This document shows positions 45,751 to 55,840 of a stretch of 64,000 nt of DNA, in pieces. The stretch is from Brucella anthropi ATCC 49188. Its GTDB lineage: Bacteria; Pseudomonadota; Alphaproteobacteria; Rhizobiales; Rhizobiaceae. Where the stretch lies: assembly GCF_000017405.1 (NCBI RefSeq), contig NC_009668.1, positions 372,001-436,000 on the forward strand, in the 5' to 3' direction. Each line of letters starts with the position of its first letter. Positions within the stretch are counted from its first letter, which is position 1. The notes under the pieces are model-generated. The model had not been told where the DNA came from. It worked only from the letters and a program-made list of their open reading frames with translations, and ran no database searches. The translations under genes were made by a program, and so were the position numbers.

Positions 45751-46724
45751 TGTCGATGGATCACGCAAAAGAACAGGAATGTAAGTTGCAACAGACGACT
45801 TCCAAATGGACACGCGAAACCTGGCCAATTGCAGCAGCGATGATCCAGTATCCCAACATGCTGCCGGATGGCAGTTCGGTGCAGGATCAGTCGGCAGAAG
45901 ATTGGGTTCGCACTTTGTCCGATGTTGCGGATGCAGGGTTTACCGAACTCGATCCAACTGACAGCTGGCTGCGACTGGCTGACTTGTCATCCGTCCGTCT
46001 CAGTGAATTTATGGCGGTCGTCAAATCGCTCGGCTTTACTATTCCTGCAATTTCGACGTCGCGACGCAGCGTGATCGACGCACAACACGGCGACGAATAT
46101 CTGGCTTATGGTCACAGGGTTATCGACACCGCTAAGGAAATTGGCGCGAGCTGCGTTTCCTTCGGGCTTTTCGAACCGCTGACGGACGTTCAAAAACAGG
46201 CATTGTGGTTCTGGACGGTCGATGGTGCTAAGAACCCGGACGATCCGGTTGTGTGGAACAAGGCTGTTGAGCGAATTCGTGAACTCGGCCGCCATGCGGA
46301 GGAGCTTGATATAGAGCTGTCGCTTGAAATGTACGAGGATACCTATCTCGGCACTGCGGACAGCTCGGTCCGTTTTGTCGAGGACGTGGGGCTCGACAAT
46401 GTCGGGATCAATGCCGATCTAGGTAATCTCATCCGTCTGCACCGTCCGGTCGAACATTGGCAGAAGATGATGGAGAAGGTAGCGCCTTACGCAAAGTTCT
46501 GGCACGTCAAGAATTACACCCGTACGGAAGACCCAGCATCCGGTGTGACCGTCACGCATCCAGCTCCCCTTGAAAGCGGGATCATCAACTATCGTACGGC
46601 TATCAGGATGGCGCTGGATCACGGTTTTGCCAGCCCCTTCTTATGCGAACATTATGGTGGCGACGGGCTCTCCGTTTCGGCTACAAATCGTGACTACCTG
46701 CGCCGCATCCTGCCACGCGGCTAA
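45750..46724 (+). CDS. TIM-barrel sugar phosphate isomerase/epimerase family protein
   Basis: A 324-residue protein of the xylose isomerase-like AP-endonuclease 2 superfamily. Metal-site candidates are Glu in ELSLEMYEDTYLGT, Asp in GINADLGNLIRLH and His in KFWHVKNYTR, with ESGIINYRTAIRMALDHGF near the end. Coupled to the TctA stop by TGATG. It probably isomerises or epimerises a keto-acid or ketose intermediate of the pathway. ATG 45756 is an alternative start. Confidence 0.75.
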   Translation: MSMDHAKEQECKLQQTTSKWTRETWPIAAAMIQYPNMLPDGSSVQDQSAEDWVRTLSDVADAGFTELDPTDSWLRLADLSSVRLSEFMAVVKSLGFTIPAISTSRRSVIDAQHGDEYLAYGHRVIDTAKEIGASCVSFGLFEPLTDVQKQALWFWTVDGAKNPDDPVVWNKAVERIRELGRHAEELDIELSLEMYEDTYLGTADSSVRFVEDVGLDNVGINADLGNLIRLHRPVEHWQKMMEKVAPYAKFWHVKNYTRTEDPASGVTVTHPAPLESGIINYRTAIRMALDHGFASPFLCEHYGGDGLSVSATNRDYLRRILPRG

Positions 46725-46748
46725 TGACCCAGACCAAGGACTGTTTCA

Positions 46749-48455
46749 ATGACGACGATTTTCGACGCGCCGGAGGAGTTTGCCTCGACCGCTCTTGCCG
46801 GGTTTGCCAATATCTATAACCGCTATGTTCGCCACGTGCGTGGCGGCGTTGTTCGTTCCACAAAGGTGCCTCAAGGCAAAGTTGCTGTGGTTGTCGGAGG
46901 TGGCTCGGGTCATTACCCGGCATTTGCTGGTTACGTCGGGCCGGGCTTCGCGGATGCAGCAGTTGCTGGTGACGTATTTGCTTCGCCTTCCACTGCGGCA
47001 GTGGCGCGCGTTTGCCGACAGGCGCACAAGGGCGGCGGTATTCTGCTGGGATTTGGCAATTACGCCGGAGACGTTCTTAATTTCGGTGTTGCCGCCGAAC
47101 GTCTGCGTGCCGAAGGTATTGATGTCCGCATCGTACCCGTAACCGACGATGTGGCTAGCGCTCCGGCGGATATGCATGAAAAGCGACGCGGCATTGCTGG
47201 CGATCTGGTTGTGTTCAAGATTGCGGGTGCGGCTGCCGAAGCCGGTCTGTCACTGGACGAAGTCGAACGGCTGTCACGCCACGCGAACGCGAACACTGTC
47301 TCCTTCGGCGTTGCCTTCAAAGGCTGCACCTTGCCGGGCGCGTCGCACCCGCTCTTTACCGTACCGGAAGGCCAGATGGCGCTTGGTCTCGGCATTCACG
47401 GCGAACCGGGGATCAAGGAGGAGGCGATCCTGCCTGCCTCCGGTCTGGCAAGCCTGCTGGTGGAGAAACTTCTTGCGGAACGTCCAAAAGGAACGCAAAA
47501 AGTTGGCGTTATCCTGAATGGCCTCGGTGCGACCAAATACGAAGAACTGTTTGTCCTGTGGACGGCGATCGCGTCGCTGCTGGAAAAAGCTGGTCTTGAC
47601 GTTGTCGCTCCGGAAGCGGGTGAATTTGTCACCAGCCTAGATATGCAAGGTTGTTCACTGACCCTTCTTTGGCTCGATGACGAACTCGAGCGCTACTGGA
47701 CAGCAGCTTGCGATACTCCGGTTCTACGTCGCGGCGAAGCGATTGCAGTCGAGCCTGCAAACAATGTCATTGCCAACGAGGATGCAGCCCCCGATTTCGC
47801 TAAGGCGGATGAAGCCGGGCGTGCTGGTGGCGTTTGCATTCAGGGAATTTTGCACGCCGTCGCAGACGTGTTGGTCGAGGCTGAAGAAGAACTGGGCCGC
47901 ATCGATGCCTTCGCCGGCGACGGTGATCACGGTCAGGGCATGCGACGCGGCTCTGCAGCTGCAAAAGATTCAGCTGATCAGGCCGTCAAGGCTGGGGCCG
48001 GGACCGCAAGCGTATTGGCTGTTGCAGGCGATGCCTGGGCAGATCGGGCGGGAGGAACATCCGGAGCACTGTGGGGACTTCTGTTGCGCTCGTGGAGTGC
48101 GGAGCTCTCCGATAATGGCAACATTGATGATGGTGCAGTCGTTCGCGGTGGCAGGCGCGCGCTTGATGCCGTAACAACCCTCGGCCGCGCGAAACCCGGC
48201 GACAAGACATTGGTGGATGCGTTTGTGCCTTTCGTGGAAACGCTCGAAAACGCATTTGCATCGGGCAAACCACTTGCTGATGCATGGAAACAAGCCGCTG
48301 AAGTCGCCAAGGTGGCTGCGGAAGCGACAGCTCCACTTACTCCGAAACTCGGTCGGGCAAGACCGTTGGCAGAAAAGAGCATTGGCCATCCCGACGCGGG
48401 CGCCATTTCACTGGCTCTGGTCGCAGAAATCGTCGGCAAGAAACTGAAAAGCTGA
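46749..48455 (+). CDS. Fused DhaK-DhaL dihydroxyacetone/ketotetrose kinase
   Basis: A 568-residue ATP-dependent kinase. The DhaK part (1-330) has GGGSGHYPAFAGYVGPGFAD and the covalent substrate His in GIHGEPGIKEEAIL. The DhaL ATP domain (about 370-568) has AFAGDGDHGQGMRRG and AGGTSGALWG. This is the single-chain, ATP-using type. Relatives phosphorylate dihydroxyacetone, D- or L-erythrulose or 3-hydroxy-keto acids. With a PdxA2-like enzyme and acid transporter nearby, a C4 substrate is likely. Confidence 0.85.
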   Translation: MTTIFDAPEEFASTALAGFANIYNRYVRHVRGGVVRSTKVPQGKVAVVVGGGSGHYPAFAGYVGPGFADAAVAGDVFASPSTAAVARVCRQAHKGGGILLGFGNYAGDVLNFGVAAERLRAEGIDVRIVPVTDDVASAPADMHEKRRGIAGDLVVFKIAGAAAEAGLSLDEVERLSRHANANTVSFGVAFKGCTLPGASHPLFTVPEGQMALGLGIHGEPGIKEEAILPASGLASLLVEKLLAERPKGTQKVGVILNGLGATKYEELFVLWTAIASLLEKAGLDVVAPEAGEFVTSLDMQGCSLTLLWLDDELERYWTAACDTPVLRRGEAIAVEPANNVIANEDAAPDFAKADEAGRAGGVCIQGILHAVADVLVEAEEELGRIDAFAGDGDHGQGMRRGSAAAKDSADQAVKAGAGTASVLAVAGDAWADRAGGTSGALWGLLLRSWSAELSDNGNIDDGAVVRGGRRALDAVTTLGRAKPGDKTLVDAFVPFVETLENAFASGKPLADAWKQAAEVAKVAAEATAPLTPKLGRARPLAEKSIGHPDAGAISLALVAEIVGKKLKS

Positions 48456-48463
48456 ATTGTCAA

Positions 48464-48496
48464 TCAGGCGGGCTGGTTCGAAGCCGGCCCACCTGA
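48464..48496. terminator. Terminator-like hairpin between convergent genes
   Basis: TCAGGCGGGCTGG (48464-48476) pairs with CCGGCCCACCTGA (48484-48496) over 13 positions with one mismatch and one G-U pair. It lies between the end of the kinase gene and the end of the small minus-strand gene, consistent with shared termination. Confidence 0.5.
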
Positions 48497-48525
48497 CAGG
48501 CATTAAATGATTGTCTAAATAGCAA

Positions 48526-48822
48526 TCAGGACGGGAGGATCTGGTAGAAATTATCAAGTTTTCCCGGCTTTGAGTGGGCTACCAGCATGACCAGTTTTTC
48601 CTGATCGAACACGCGAAACCAGTCTTCCCATTCCACGACCTCAAGACCGCCAGCATCCAAGGGTCGTTCGACATCGGCGACGAATTCCGGTTCGAAAACA
48701 ATTCGCAAAACGGGCACTGCATCGGGGTCTATGGAAGTGCTGACAAAAGCCGGGTTTCCATTGCGAGCGGCCACCCAGTCCCGAATGGCTTCATGCGTAT
48801 CAAGGGTGATCGTTTCACTCAT
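48526..48822 (-). CDS. Small conserved protein (98 residues)
   Basis: Begins MSETITLDTHEAIRDWVAAR. GAGGA lies 9 nt upstream of the ATG at 48822; the frame is open to 49029 but the upstream part lacks a convincing start. The pattern DTHEAIRDWVAARNGNPAFV, then VLRIVF, then VVEWEDWFRVFDQEKLVML resembles a widespread small family sometimes mislabelled as glycogen branching enzyme. Function unknown, soluble, acidic. Confidence 0.6.
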   Translation of the reverse strand: MSETITLDTHEAIRDWVAARNGNPAFVSTSIDPDAVPVLRIVFEPEFVADVERPLDAGGLEVVEWEDWFRVFDQEKLVMLVAHSKPGKLDNFYQILPS

Positions 48823-49077
48823 CGGGAGCATTCCTCTGGTTGCTATCATTAAGGACATCTTTGGCTCGGCTGGCAGATGAGTCAAATGCAAGCTTTCGTA
48901 ATGTGCCATGATATTCAGATAGGCCCGCTCAGGTTTCTGAAAAGACACTGCTCCGTTCACTTTCTTCATGAATCTGCAATCGGGGTAAAATCTTTCAGTC
49001 CATCCTGTTGACGACGGCTGTGCGTTCATTCATGTCGTAAACCGACTATCTGCTGTTACAGCCTGGAAATCCCCAAA

Positions 49078-50316
49078 ATGACTGAACGTCTCTCTCTCGC
49101 ACGCGACCGCATCAATGTTCTTCTACTGGAGGGCATCAATCAAACGGCCGTCGATTACTTCAAAGCCTCCGGTTACACCAATGTCACGCATCTGCCGAAG
49201 GCGCTGGATAAAGCCGATCTGATTGAAGCGATTTCGTCTGCACATATCGTCGGAATTCGTTCGCGGACGCAGCTGACTGAAGAGATTTTTGCTGCGGCTA
49301 ACCGCCTGATCGCAGTCGGTTGCTTCTCGGTTGGGACTAATCAGGTTGAGCTGAAAGCTGCACGCAAGCGCGGCATTCCGGTCTTCAATGCACCATTTTC
49401 GAATACCCGTTCGGTCGCAGAACTGGTGATTGGCGAAATCATCATGCTGATGCGCCGGATTTTCCCACGCTCCGTCTCCGCACATGCAGGCGGTTGGGAC
49501 AAAACGGCAAACGGCAGCCGCGAAGTGCGCGGCAAGACGCTTGGTATTATCGGTTATGGCAATATCGGTTCGCAGGTCGGCAATCTGGCCGAAAGCCTCG
49601 GCATGACTGTGCGCTACTTCGATACTTCCGACAAGCTGCAATATGGCAATGTCAAACCGGCTGCGAGCCTCGATGAGCTGCTGAAGATTTCGGATGTCGT
49701 CAGCCTGCACGTGCCGTCCAACAAGTCGACTTCGAAGCTGATTACCGAAGCGAAACTGCGCAAGATGAAGAAGGGAGCCTTTCTCATCAACAATGCGCGC
49801 GGTACGGTTGTCGATCTGGAGGCTCTGGCGAAGGTTCTGCAGGAAGGTCACCTTGCAGGCGCTGCCATTGACGTGTTCCCGGTTGAACCAGCCTCCAACA
49901 ACGACAGGTTTGTCTCCCCGATTCAGGGGCTGGAGAACGTCATTCTCACACCGCACATCGGCGGATCGACAGAAGAAGCGCAGGAACGTATCGGTTTGGA
50001 AGTCACCAGAAAACTGGTCGAATATTCCGATGTCGGTTCCACGCTGGGCGCTGTCAACTTCCCGCAAGTCCAACTGCCGCCGCGTCCCACGGGTACGCGC
50101 TTCATGCACGTGCATGAAAACCGCCCGGGCATCCTCAACAGCCTCGTGAATGTTTTCTCGACGCATAACATCAACATCGCCAGTCAGTTTCTGCAAACCG
50201 ATGGCGAAGTGGGTTATCTTGTGATGGAAGCAGACGGCGTCGGTGAGGCCAGCGAAACGGTTTTGCAAGCCATTCGCGAAATTCCCGGCACAATCCGGGC
50301 CCGTTTGCTCTATTGA
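49078..50316 (+). CDS. serA: D-3-phosphoglycerate dehydrogenase
   Basis: A 412-residue NAD enzyme, first step of serine synthesis; E. coli SerA is 410. The NAD motif is IGYGNIGSQVG, catalytic Arg is in NNARGTVVD, Glu in FPVEPAS and His in LTPHIGGSTEEAQ. A C-terminal ACT domain (HENRPGILNSLVNVFSTHNI) provides serine feedback. It is monocistronic with a divergent small gene upstream. Confidence 0.92.
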   Translation: MTERLSLARDRINVLLLEGINQTAVDYFKASGYTNVTHLPKALDKADLIEAISSAHIVGIRSRTQLTEEIFAAANRLIAVGCFSVGTNQVELKAARKRGIPVFNAPFSNTRSVAELVIGEIIMLMRRIFPRSVSAHAGGWDKTANGSREVRGKTLGIIGYGNIGSQVGNLAESLGMTVRYFDTSDKLQYGNVKPAASLDELLKISDVVSLHVPSNKSTSKLITEAKLRKMKKGAFLINNARGTVVDLEALAKVLQEGHLAGAAIDVFPVEPASNNDRFVSPIQGLENVILTPHIGGSTEEAQERIGLEVTRKLVEYSDVGSTLGAVNFPQVQLPPRPTGTRFMHVHENRPGILNSLVNVFSTHNINIASQFLQTDGEVGYLVMEADGVGEASETVLQAIREIPGTIRARLLY

Positions 50317-50326
50317 GTGTATTTCG

Positions 50327-50350
50327 CAGCGCCAACTATCTCTGGCGCTG
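50327..50350. terminator. Terminator-like hairpin between convergent serA and the deformylase-like gene
   Basis: CAGCGCCA (50327-50334) and TGGCGCTG (50343-50350) form a perfect 8-bp stem with an 8-nt loop. It starts 10 nt after the serA stop and overlaps the last codons of the convergent gene. Confidence 0.5.
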
Positions 50351-50836
50351 TGATTTCTCAAAACGTTTGATGAGGCGGTCTCGACGCAATCGCGAAAGGC
50401 GCTGAATCCAGAAAATACCATCGAGCTGGTCTATTTCGTGCTGATGGCAAACTGCGAGCAAGCCTTCCGATTCCTCGGTTTGCTCGGTGCCACTCAGGTC
50501 TTGATAGCGAATTTTGATGCGGGCGTGGCGCTCGACGTCGTCGACTACGCCCGGCATCGAAACGCTACCTTCCTGATGATGGATTTTTTCGTCCGAAGCC
50601 CAGACTATTTCCGGATTCACATAGAATTTCGGGGTTAGCTCGGTAGGTAGTTCTAAAACCACCAAACGTTTCGATATGCCGACATGTGGCGCGGTGATAC
50701 CGATGCCCGGTGCTGCGCGCATTGTATCGAGAAGATCGGTGCCTAGTTCCTGCAAATCGCTGTCGAATTGGGTGACTGGCTCGGCAACAGCGCGCAGTCG
50801 TTTATCCGGATAGCTTACAATCGGGCGAACAGTCAT
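50336..50836 (-). CDS. Peptide deformylase-like protein with lost metal ligands
   Basis: A 166-residue protein of the peptide deformylase fold. Motif 1 reads GIGITAPHVG (usual Gln is His51). Motif 2 EGCLS reads EGSVS, so the metal-binding Cys is Ser91. Motif 3 QHExDH reads QHEIDQL, so the second His is Gln137; His133 and Glu134 remain. With two of three metal ligands gone it is unlikely to remove formyl groups. Rhizobial genomes are known to carry deformylase-like proteins apart from the true def gene; role unknown. Confidence 0.85.
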   Translation of the reverse strand: MTVRPIVSYPDKRLRAVAEPVTQFDSDLQELGTDLLDTMRAAPGIGITAPHVGISKRLVVLELPTELTPKFYVNPEIVWASDEKIHHQEGSVSMPGVVDDVERHARIKIRYQDLSGTEQTEESEGLLAVCHQHEIDQLDGIFWIQRLSRLRRDRLIKRFEKSQRQR

Positions 50837-50932
50837 CGGACCTCACATTCTGCATGCGGATAGACCTCGTATCCGCACGCGATCTTTTGGCCGATTTTCA
50901 CCGTGACTTGCAAACACTATCGCAGGTGACCG

Positions 50933-52060
50933 TCACAATCCTCGCGCTATAACGAGACGCTGTACGTCGCTGGTGCCTTCGTAAATCTGGCACACGCGAA
51001 CATCGCGATAAATGCGCTCAACCGGATAATCAGCAAGGTAACCGTAGCCGCCATGAATCTGAATCGCGGCGGAGCAGACCTGTTCGGCCATTTTGGAGGC
51101 GACGAGTTTGGCCATTGATGCTTCGGTCAAGCAAGGTTTGCCCGCCTCGCGCAGCGCAGCTGCATGGAGAACCATCTGACGGGCTGTCTCAATCTTCGTT
51201 GCCATGTCGGCGAGCCTGAAAGAGACAGCCTGATGTTCGATAATGGGCTTGCCGAATGTAATGCGCTCTTTGGCGTAAGCACATGCAGCTTCGAACGCTG
51301 CGCGAGCCATACCGACTGATTGCGCCGCAATGCCGATGCGTCCGCCTTCCAGATTGGCAAGCGCGATTTTGTAGCCCTGGCCCTCATCGCCCAGTCGGTT
51401 CTCTACTGGGATGCGCATGTTGGTGAAAGCGAGCGCACAGGTATCCGACGAATGCTGGCCGAGCTTGTGCTCGACGGAAACAACCTCGTAGCCCGGAGTA
51501 TCGGTCGGCACGATGAAAGCCGAAATGCCTTTCTTGCCTGCCGATGGATCGGTAACGGCAAACACGATCACCACGCTGCCGTTCTTGCCTGATGTGATGA
51601 ACTGCTTGGAGCCATCGATCACATAATGATCGCCGTCGCGGCGTGCACGGGTTTTGAGCGCAGACGCATCCGAGCCGGCCTGTGGTTCGGTCAACGCGAA
51701 CCCGCCAATCCATTCGCCTGAAGCCATCTTGGGCAAAAAACGTTTTTTCTGTTCTTCGGTGCCGAAGCGCAGGATCGGAACGCAGCCGACGGATGAGTGG
51801 ACTGAAACGATGGTCGAACATGCCCCATCGCCAGCAGCAATCTCTTCCAGCGCCAGAGCGTAGGCAACCGTACCGAGATTGGAACCACCCCATTCTTCCG
51901 GCACCAGCATTCCGAGAAAACCAAGCTCGCCCATTTCCGCGAGCTCGGCGCGTGGAAAAGCGTGCTCCCTGTCACGTGCGGCGGCGCCCGGCGCGAGCCG
52001 TTCCTGCGCGAACTGCCGGGCGGCGTCGCGAATCTGCTCCTGCGTATCGCTCAAGAGCAT
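50933..52060 (-). CDS. Acyl-CoA dehydrogenase
   Basis: A 375-residue FAD enzyme that forms 2,3-enoyl-Co[18 protein letters not shown] is the FAD loop; the catalytic Glu is in [19 protein letters not shown], the usual C-terminal place for short/branched-chain enzymes. The start at 52060 shares one base with the thiolase stop (TGATG). Neighbouring SDR and thiolase fit 2-methylbutyryl-CoA (isoleucine) or a similar short branched substrate. Confidence 0.88.
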   Translation of the reverse strand: MLLSDTQEQIRDAARQFAQERLAPGAAARDREHAFPRAELAEMGELGFLGMLVPEEWGGSNLGTVAYALALEEIAAGDGACSTIVSVHSSVGCVPILRFGTEEQKKRFLPKMASGEWIGGFALTEPQAGSDASALKTRARRDGDHYVIDGSKQFITSGKNGSVVIVFAVTDPSAGKKGISAFIVPTDTPGYEVVSVEHKLGQHSSDTCALAFTNMRIPVENRLGDEGQGYKIALANLEGGRIGIAAQSVGMARAAFEAACAYAKERITFGKPIIEHQAVSFRLADMATKIETARQMVLHAAALREAGKPCLTEASMAKLVASKMAEQVCSAAIQIHGGYGYLADYPVERIYRDVRVCQIYEGTSDVQRLVIARGL

Positions 52061-53250
52061 CAGACGATCCTCTCGATACCAACCGCAGTCGCTTCGCCGC
52101 CGCCCAGACATATGCCAGCAACACCGCGCTTCAGACCATGGGTTTCGAGGGCTGAAAGCAGGGTGACAAGTATGCGCGCCCCTGACGCGCCGATGGGGTG
52201 GCCAAGGGCGCAGGCGCCACCATGAATGTTGACTTTGTCGTGCGGTAGATCAAGATCACGCATGGCCGCCATGGTTACGACCGCAAAAGCTTCATTGATC
52301 TCAAAGAGATCGACATCTTTCAGGTTCCAGCCGATTTTCGCTGAAAGCTTGTTTATGGCGCCGATCGGGGCGGTCGGGTAGAGATTCGGCTTGTCGGCAT
52401 GGGTCGCATGGCCGACCAGAACCGCACGTGGGGTGAGGCCGCGCTTTTCCGCTTCGGAAGCACGCATGAGAACAAGGGCTGCCGCCCCGTCCGAAATCGA
52501 GGAGGAATTGGCAGCCGTCACGGTGCCGCCATCACGAAATGCCGGGCGAAGGGTGGGAATTTTGTCCAGTTTCGCCTTGCCGGGCTGCTCATCAATGGAA
52601 ATTTCAACTTCGTTACGTCCAGCTTTCACTGAAACGGGGGTAATTTCGGCAGCGAAAAGGCCGTTCGTGATAGCATTCTGCGCACGTGTCAGAGAGGCAA
52701 TGGCGAACTCATCCTGAGCTTCGCGAGTAAACTGGTAGGCTTCCGCGCAGTCTTCGGCAAAGGTGCCCATCAGACGACCTTTGTCATAGGCATCTTCAAG
52801 CCCATCGAGGAACATATGGTCGATAATCTGGCCGTGTCCCATACGATACCCACCACGTGCCTTTGGCAGCAGATAGGGGGAGTTCGTCATGCTCTCCATG
52901 CCGCCGGACACGATGACATCGGCAGAACCTGCCAGCAGCAGATCGTGCGCCAGCATGGTTGCCTTCATGCCTGAGCCGCACATCTTGTTGACCGTCGTCG
53001 CGCCGGTTGAAACCGGCAATTCGGCTTTGATTGAGGCCTGACGTGCCGGAGCCTGCCCCTGACCGGCAGGCAGAACACAGCCCATATAGACATCTTCGAC
53101 CGCTTCCGGTGCAAGACCCGCGCCCGCAAGTGCGCCGCGAATGGCGGCGGCACCAAGATCGGTCGCCTGGGCGTTGGCAAAATCGCCCTGAAAGCCGCCC
53201 ATGGGAGTACGGGAAGCACCGACAATGACAATAGGATCGCTGTTGGACAT
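52060..53250 (-). CDS. Thiolase (acetyl-CoA C-acyltransferase)
   Basis: A 396-residue thiolase. The nucleophile Cys is in [15 protein letters not shown], the His in [16 protein letters not shown] and the second Cys in [11 protein letters not shown]. It would cleave 2-methylacetoacetyl-CoA or acetoacetyl-CoA. It lies 12 nt after the SDR gene and is coupled to the acyl-CoA dehydrogenase gene. Confidence 0.9.
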   Translation of the reverse strand: MSNSDPIVIVGASRTPMGGFQGDFANAQATDLGAAAIRGALAGAGLAPEAVEDVYMGCVLPAGQGQAPARQASIKAELPVSTGATTVNKMCGSGMKATMLAHDLLLAGSADVIVSGGMESMTNSPYLLPKARGGYRMGHGQIIDHMFLDGLEDAYDKGRLMGTFAEDCAEAYQFTREAQDEFAIASLTRAQNAITNGLFAAEITPVSVKAGRNEVEISIDEQPGKAKLDKIPTLRPAFRDGGTVTAANSSSISDGAAALVLMRASEAEKRGLTPRAVLVGHATHADKPNLYPTAPIGAINKLSAKIGWNLKDVDLFEINEAFAVVTMAAMRDLDLPHDKVNIHGGACALGHPIGASGARILVTLLSALETHGLKRGVAGICLGGGEATAVGIERIV

Positions 53251-53262
53251 GATTGTTCCTCG

Positions 53263-54030
53263 TTACTTTGCTGCCATGCGAAGTGCGCCATCCAGACGGA
53301 TGACTTCACCGTTGAGCATCTGGTTTTCCACGATGTGGCGGGCAAGAGCCGCATATTCGTCCGGGCGACCGAGGCGAGGCGGGAAAGGCACGGAAGCGCC
53401 GAGGGCATCCTGCACTTCCTGCGGCATGCCTGCCATCATCGGCGTGGCGAAAACTCCGGGCGCAATGGTCATGACGCGGATGCCATGTCGCGCAAGCTCG
53501 CGCGCCACAGGCAAGGTCATGGCAGCAACGCCGCCCTTGGAAGCGGAATAAGCAGCTTGCCCAATCTGGCCGTCAAAGGCTGCAACCGACGCCGTGTTGA
53601 TGATGACGCCACGTTCTCCGCCTTCACCGGGCTCGTTCTTTGCCATGGCTTCGGCAGCAAGGCGCAGCATGTTGAATGTGCCAATCAGATTGATCGAAAT
53701 TGCGCGCGTGAAGCTTTCCAGCTTATGTGCGCCGTCGCGACCGAGAACTTTTTCGCCCGGTGCCACACCCGCACAATTGATGAGTATATCGACGTGCCCG
53801 AACGCCTCAAGCGCAGCCGCGATGGCAGCCTTGCCATCCGCATCGCTGGTGACGTCGGTGCGATGAAAGTTCGCCGCCGAACCAAGCGTCTTGGCCTGCG
53901 CTTCGCCAGCTTCCGCATTCACATCGAGAAGCATGACTTTGCCACCGGCATCGACGGCCATTTTCGCAACTGCTGCACCGAGGCCAGAGCTTGCGCCAGT
54001 AATCAGAAATACCCGATCCTTAATCTGCAT
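53263..54030 (-). CDS. Short-chain dehydrogenase, 3-hydroxyacyl-CoA type (HSD17B10-like)
   Basis: A 255-residue SDR. The cofactor site is [16 protein letters not shown], followed by [12 protein letters not shown] (NAD-preferring Asp). The catalytic YxxxK is in AAYSASKGG, and [20 protein letters not shown] matches the type 2 3-hydroxyacyl-CoA dehydrogenases. The start at 54030 has GAGGA upstream. It would oxidise 3-hydroxy-2-methylbutyryl-CoA or a related short 3-hydroxyacyl-CoA. Confidence 0.85.
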   Translation of the reverse strand: MQIKDRVFLITGASSGLGAAVAKMAVDAGGKVMLLDVNAEAGEAQAKTLGSAANFHRTDVTSDADGKAAIAAALEAFGHVDILINCAGVAPGEKVLGRDGAHKLESFTRAISINLIGTFNMLRLAAEAMAKNEPGEGGERGVIINTASVAAFDGQIGQAAYSASKGGVAAMTLPVARELARHGIRVMTIAPGVFATPMMAGMPQEVQDALGASVPFPPRLGRPDEYAALARHIVENQMLNGEVIRLDGALRMAAK

Positions 54031-54040
54031 AATCTTGTCC

Positions 54041-55714
54041 TCAGGCCTTCGTCTGTTGCTGTTTGTCGATTTCCGCCTTGCGTAGGAGGAAACGTTGGAT
54101 TTTTCCACTTGGTGTCTTGGGGAGCTCGTTCACGAAATCGATTTCGCGCGGATAGGAATGGGCGGAGAGCCGCTTCTTCACGTGCAACGCCAGCTCATCC
54201 TTCAGTTCATGCGTACCTTCGAAACCGGGTGCAAGAATAACGAATGCCTTCACAATTTCCGTTCGTTGCGGGTCAGGTACGCCGACGACCGCTGCTTCGT
54301 TGACGGCTGCGTGTTCAAGAAGGGCGCTTTCGACATCGAAGGGTCCAATGCGATAACCTGATGATGTTATAACGTCATCGGCACGGCCTATGAAGCTGAT
54401 CGAACCATCCGGCTCGAATTCCACTGTATCTCCGGTGCGATAGTAACCGTCCGCAATGGCTGGTGTTTCCTGCTTGTAATAGCCGGAAAACCAGAGAAGT
54501 GGCGATTTTGCAACATCGACAGCAAGAATGCCGGGCTGATTAGGACCGAGCTCATTGCTCTGTTCATCCAGAACGGCGATGCGATAGCCGGGCATTGCAT
54601 AGCCAGCCGAACCGTGTCGAACGGAATGTTCAAGGCCGTGATGATTATTCACCACCATGCCGAGTTCGGTCTGGCCGTAATGATCGTAAATCGGTGCGCC
54701 AAGATATGCGTCGAACCAGCGAATGACTTCCGGGTTAAGCGGTTCTCCCGCACTCGACACCACACGCAGGCGACCTTTGACGCGTTTCGCAGCTTCCGGT
54801 CCCTCGGCCATTAACAGACGGAAGGCAGTCGGCGAACCGGCAAGGCTGGTGACGCCAAGACGCTCGATAATGTCGTAGGTGCTTTCGGCGGTGAAACCGC
54901 CTTCGTAAAGCGTGGTTGCCATGCCAAGCTGCAATGGCCCGGTCACGGCATAATAAAGGCCATAGGCCCATCCCGGATCGGCAATATTCCAGAAAATATC
55001 GTCGGAACGCAGGCCGATGGCTTCGCGCATATAGGCACCGAACGCCATTAGCGCATAAAGCGGGACCGGTACGCCTTTGGGCAGGCCAGCGGTGCCGGAA
55101 GTCGACATCATCATGAACAGATCGCTGCCCTTGCGAAGCACCGGCGCGCAGTCAACTGAAGCAGAAGCGGCCGCCGCGCAAAAATCGATGTCGCCGGCTG
55201 GCAAGTCTTCGCCGGGTGCCGGTACGATTGCGACTTTGGAGCAGTTTTCAACTTCTGTCAGCTTGGAGCGGTTGGCCGTGTTGGTGACGACCAGTTTTGC
55301 GCCGCTGGTTTTCAGGCGATGTTCGATTGCTTTTGGGCCGAAAGCGGTGAAAAGCGGCTGATAAATAGCGCCGATACGCCATGCGCCGAGAATGGTTGCA
55401 ATGAGTTCTGGTGTGCGCGGCAACAGACCGGCGACCACGTCACCAACGCCGACACCTGCATCTTTCAGTACATTGCCGACACGAGCGGCCATATCGCGCA
55501 GGTTCTCGAAGGTAAATTCGGAAAGTTCGCCATTGGCTGTAATCGCGCGCAGGGCTACGCGATTATCACCCGTATGCCGGTCGCAGCATTCAATACAGGC
55601 ATTAATGCCTGTTTCAGGATTGCCGTGAAGCTTTGCAATGGCATCTTCGATGCGAAATTGCGCGACGGCATCATCATAACGCATCAATCGCGCTGAAACG
55701 GACGTTTCAGTCAT
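54041..55714 (-). CDS. Acyl-CoA synthetase (AMP-forming)
   Basis: A 557-residue adenylate-forming ligase. P-loop [19 protein letters not shown]5 motif [15 protein letters not shown], hinge [20 protein letters not shown] and the catalytic lysine in [12 protein letters not shown] are intact. The start at 55714 has GGGAGG upstream. First gene of the unit, it would activate a free short-chain acid for the enzymes that follow. Confidence 0.87.
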   Translation of the reverse strand: MTETSVSARLMRYDDAVAQFRIEDAIAKLHGNPETGINACIECCDRHTGDNRVALRAITANGELSEFTFENLRDMAARVGNVLKDAGVGVGDVVAGLLPRTPELIATILGAWRIGAIYQPLFTAFGPKAIEHRLKTSGAKLVVTNTANRSKLTEVENCSKVAIVPAPGEDLPAGDIDFCAAAASASVDCAPVLRKGSDLFMMMSTSGTAGLPKGVPVPLYALMAFGAYMREAIGLRSDDIFWNIADPGWAYGLYYAVTGPLQLGMATTLYEGGFTAESTYDIIERLGVTSLAGSPTAFRLLMAEGPEAAKRVKGRLRVVSSAGEPLNPEVIRWFDAYLGAPIYDHYGQTELGMVVNNHHGLEHSVRHGSAGYAMPGYRIAVLDEQSNELGPNQPGILAVDVAKSPLLWFSGYYKQETPAIADGYYRTGDTVEFEPDGSISFIGRADDVITSSGYRIGPFDVESALLEHAAVNEAAVVGVPDPQRTEIVKAFVILAPGFEGTHELKDELALHVKKRLSAHSYPREIDFVNELPKTPSGKIQRFLLRKAEIDKQQQTKA

Positions 55715-55840
55715 CCAGTATAACCTCCCTGACCGCCACCTCCTCGTGGCCAACCATGCCTAAAGGTTAACGCGTCACGCATTGCAAACAATGACATTAG
55801 ATGCATTAATGTGTGATCGATTTTGCAATATAGAGAAACC

